DNA from: Blautia pseudococcoides
GTDB lineage: Bacteria > Bacillota > Clostridia > Lachnospirales > Lachnospiraceae
Length of the DNA: 64,000 bases
Assembly: GCF_001689125.2 (NCBI RefSeq)
Contig: NZ_CP015405.2
Coordinates: 2,583,001-2,647,000 of the forward strand
Direction: 5' to 3'
Part shown: one piece after another, positions 62,828-64,000 of the stretch
Position numbering within the stretch: the stretch's first letter is position 1
How the letters are laid out: every line of letters begins with the position of its first letter
The notes under the pieces: model-generated
What the model was told of the DNA's origin: nothing
Databases searched by the model: none
Seen by the model: the letters and a program-made list of their open reading frames with translations, nothing else
Program-made: the position numbers and the translations under genes

Positions 62828-64000
62828 CATTCTATATTTCTCTTGTCCAATGACTGTCTGCTGTCATAATCATAAAGCTGAAGTTCCTCTTCCACATCAC
62901 AGAGGAACACATCTTCCGGATATCTCTTCAAAACTCTTTTGCCTCCTGTATCCCCTGTAAGACACATCAGCTCCGGAATATATGTTTCATGGAAGATTAC
63001 AGGATTGCCTGTAGTATCTCCCTTCGCGAGGCACCCTATTTTCTTTCCGCTTCTCAAAAAACCATCCAGAAAACGGTTCACCGTATCCGCTCTCAGATGC
63101 GGCTGGTCAGCCACAAAAAAGCAGTAAAAATCTTCTCCTTTTTTATCCATGCCGCACGCACGCCTGCTTTCCAAGATTCCAAGTTTAAGGGAGGAGGAAA
63201 TGCCCAATGCACTCTCTTTATTTTCCACCGGACAAAAGCCGTTTTGGGCAGTCTCCTCCAATATGGTCTCATACTGGCTCACCACACAGACAGATGCAAT
63301 GTCCTCCCTGATTTCTTTTAACGTTCTGAGAATTTCCAAGGGATACTGATACATAGGCCTGCCGTTTAGCTCATAGAGCAGCTTGTTCTCCCCAAAACGC
63401 CTGGAAAATCCCGCCGCAAGTAAAATCAAATGAATTTTTAAGGGGACGGCAGCCGGGTCCGGGGGTCTGCAAAATACAGGTACACTGGTATGCTCCCCCA
63501 TTTCTGCCACCACTTTCCCGTCATCTGTCTGGTTCAGCAGAATCATCTGCTCCGCATCCGGAAACTTCGCTTTAAGAGGCTGCACATACCCTGCCTCCAG
63601 CAGGTATCCTGCAAGTCCGGGCGTCAGATACATATTGGATAAGCCGCCCTTACCTCCATTTTCTGCAAAGGCGGCCCCATTCATCCCCGCTTCGCAAACC
63701 AGCTTTTCTGCCTCCTCCATCCGGAAACAAATTTCCTCCAGAGGCCTTCCCATTGCCGGCATGCCTGCCAGGATCATAATATGGGTAGTTTCCTTCACGA
63801 TCACCGGCTCATAGGAAGACGGCACTTTAAAGGGATGACGCCTGGACCCGTCGGCCTCTATGACAACCGCGTCAAAAAAAGGCAGCACTGCGTTAAAGAC
63901 AGCCTCCGGCAAAGCCTTCATTTTCATCCCGCCCGGCCCGGATGTCCCGGCGGTCACCACAGGGCTCTTCTCTGCGGCGGCTTTTATTTCTTCCGGAGAT
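62827..64000 (-). CDS. YqeC-MocA-like fusion, partial (selenium-dependent molybdenum hydroxylase accessory/cofactor nucleotidyltransferase)
   Basis: The frame stays open to the right edge, so the true start lies outside the window (a GTG at 63960 is only an internal candidate). The visible N-terminal half matches YqeC: DAVVIEADGSRRHPFKVP, SSYEPVIVKETTHIMILAG and LLNQTDD. The C-terminal 200 residues match MocA-type nucleotidyltransferases: IHLILLAAGFSRRFGENKLL, VADQPHLR and GNPVIFHETYIPELM. The pair of activities belongs with maturation of selenium-dependent molybdenum hydroxylases (purine/xanthine dehydrogenases). Related genes are expected just beyond the window. The domains are joined in one frame. 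Confidence 0.88.
   Translation of the reverse strand, partial: SPEEIKAAAEKSPVVTAGTSGPGGMKMKALPEAVFNAVLPFFDAVVIEADGSRRHPFKVPSSYEPVIVKETTHIMILAGMPAMGRPLEEICFRMEEAEKLVCEAGMNGAAFAENGGKGGLSNMYLTPGLAGYLLEAGYVQPLKAKFPDAEQMILLNQTDDGKVVAEMGEHTSVPVFCRPPDPAAVPLKIHLILLAAGFSRRFGENKLLYELNGRPMYQYPLEILRTLKEIREDIASVCVVSQYETILEETAQNGFCPVENKESALGISSSLKLGILESRRACGMDKKGEDFYCFFVADQPHLRADTVNRFLDGFLRSGKKIGCLAKGDTTGNPVIFHETYIPELMCLTGDTGGKRVLKRYPEDVFLCDVEEELQLYDYDSRQSLDKRNIE

Overview
The window looks like chromosome of an anaerobic, gut-type Lachnospiraceae (Blautia/Clostridium cluster XIVa-like Firmicute). Supporting signs are strong AGGAGG ribosome sites, moderate GC, an oxygen-independent (radical SAM) sulfatase maturase, a LuxS, a potABC operon with PotC fused to PotD, DUF1538 and Rpn-type genes, YesM/AraC-type two-component systems beside sugar ABC importers, and a selenium-hydroxylase accessory protein. 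Genus and species cannot be fixed from the sequence. No CRISPR array, rRNA, intact insertion sequence or prophage was seen. Debris of older genes occurs at 74-333, 1238-1523, 17374-17626, 54169-54420 and 59640-60598.

Layout. 1-9.6 kb is a loose accessory zone: a lipoprotein, a LacI remnant, aspartokinase, a small BclA-like protein, a MATE exporter behind a terminator/attenuator, an Rpn-type nuclease, two GNAT acetyltransferases and a PEBP protein. The second GNAT gene has a short leader peptide and an SD-masking hairpin. 9.8-16 kb holds HtrA, an ABC exporter and an OmpR-type two-component system. 16.1-21 kb has tRNA-Val(CAC), tRNA-Ala(CGC), BlaI with a wrecked BlaR1, and an ECF sigma/membrane protein/ABC exporter operon.

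21.1-32.5 kb is the most striking locus: one minus-strand transcription unit encoding a radical-SAM sulfatase maturase, a YesM kinase, an AraC response regulator, a sugar-binding lipoprotein, two permeases, a sulfatase and a GH42 beta-galactosidase. It reads as a self-contained system for sensing, importing, desulfating and hydrolysing a sulfated galactoside. No importer ATPase is present, so a shared MsmK-type ATPase is expected elsewhere. 32.6-34.6 kb has lysA and a HAD phosphatase. 34.7-44.7 kb is a second carbohydrate locus: three different Gfo/Idh/MocA oxidoreductases and a complete import trio, divergent from its own YesM/AraC two-component system.

44.7-64 kb is mostly housekeeping: pyruvate kinase, a rhomboid-like zinc-ribbon protein, CorA, a lactonase-type beta-propeller, the polyamine importer potA-potB-potCD, an RluA enzyme, TrpRS, a tandem PII-like protein with a DUF1538 membrane protein, a broken histidine kinase, LuxS, a diguanylate cyclase divergent from an XRE regulator, and a YqeC-MocA-like fusion running off the right edge.
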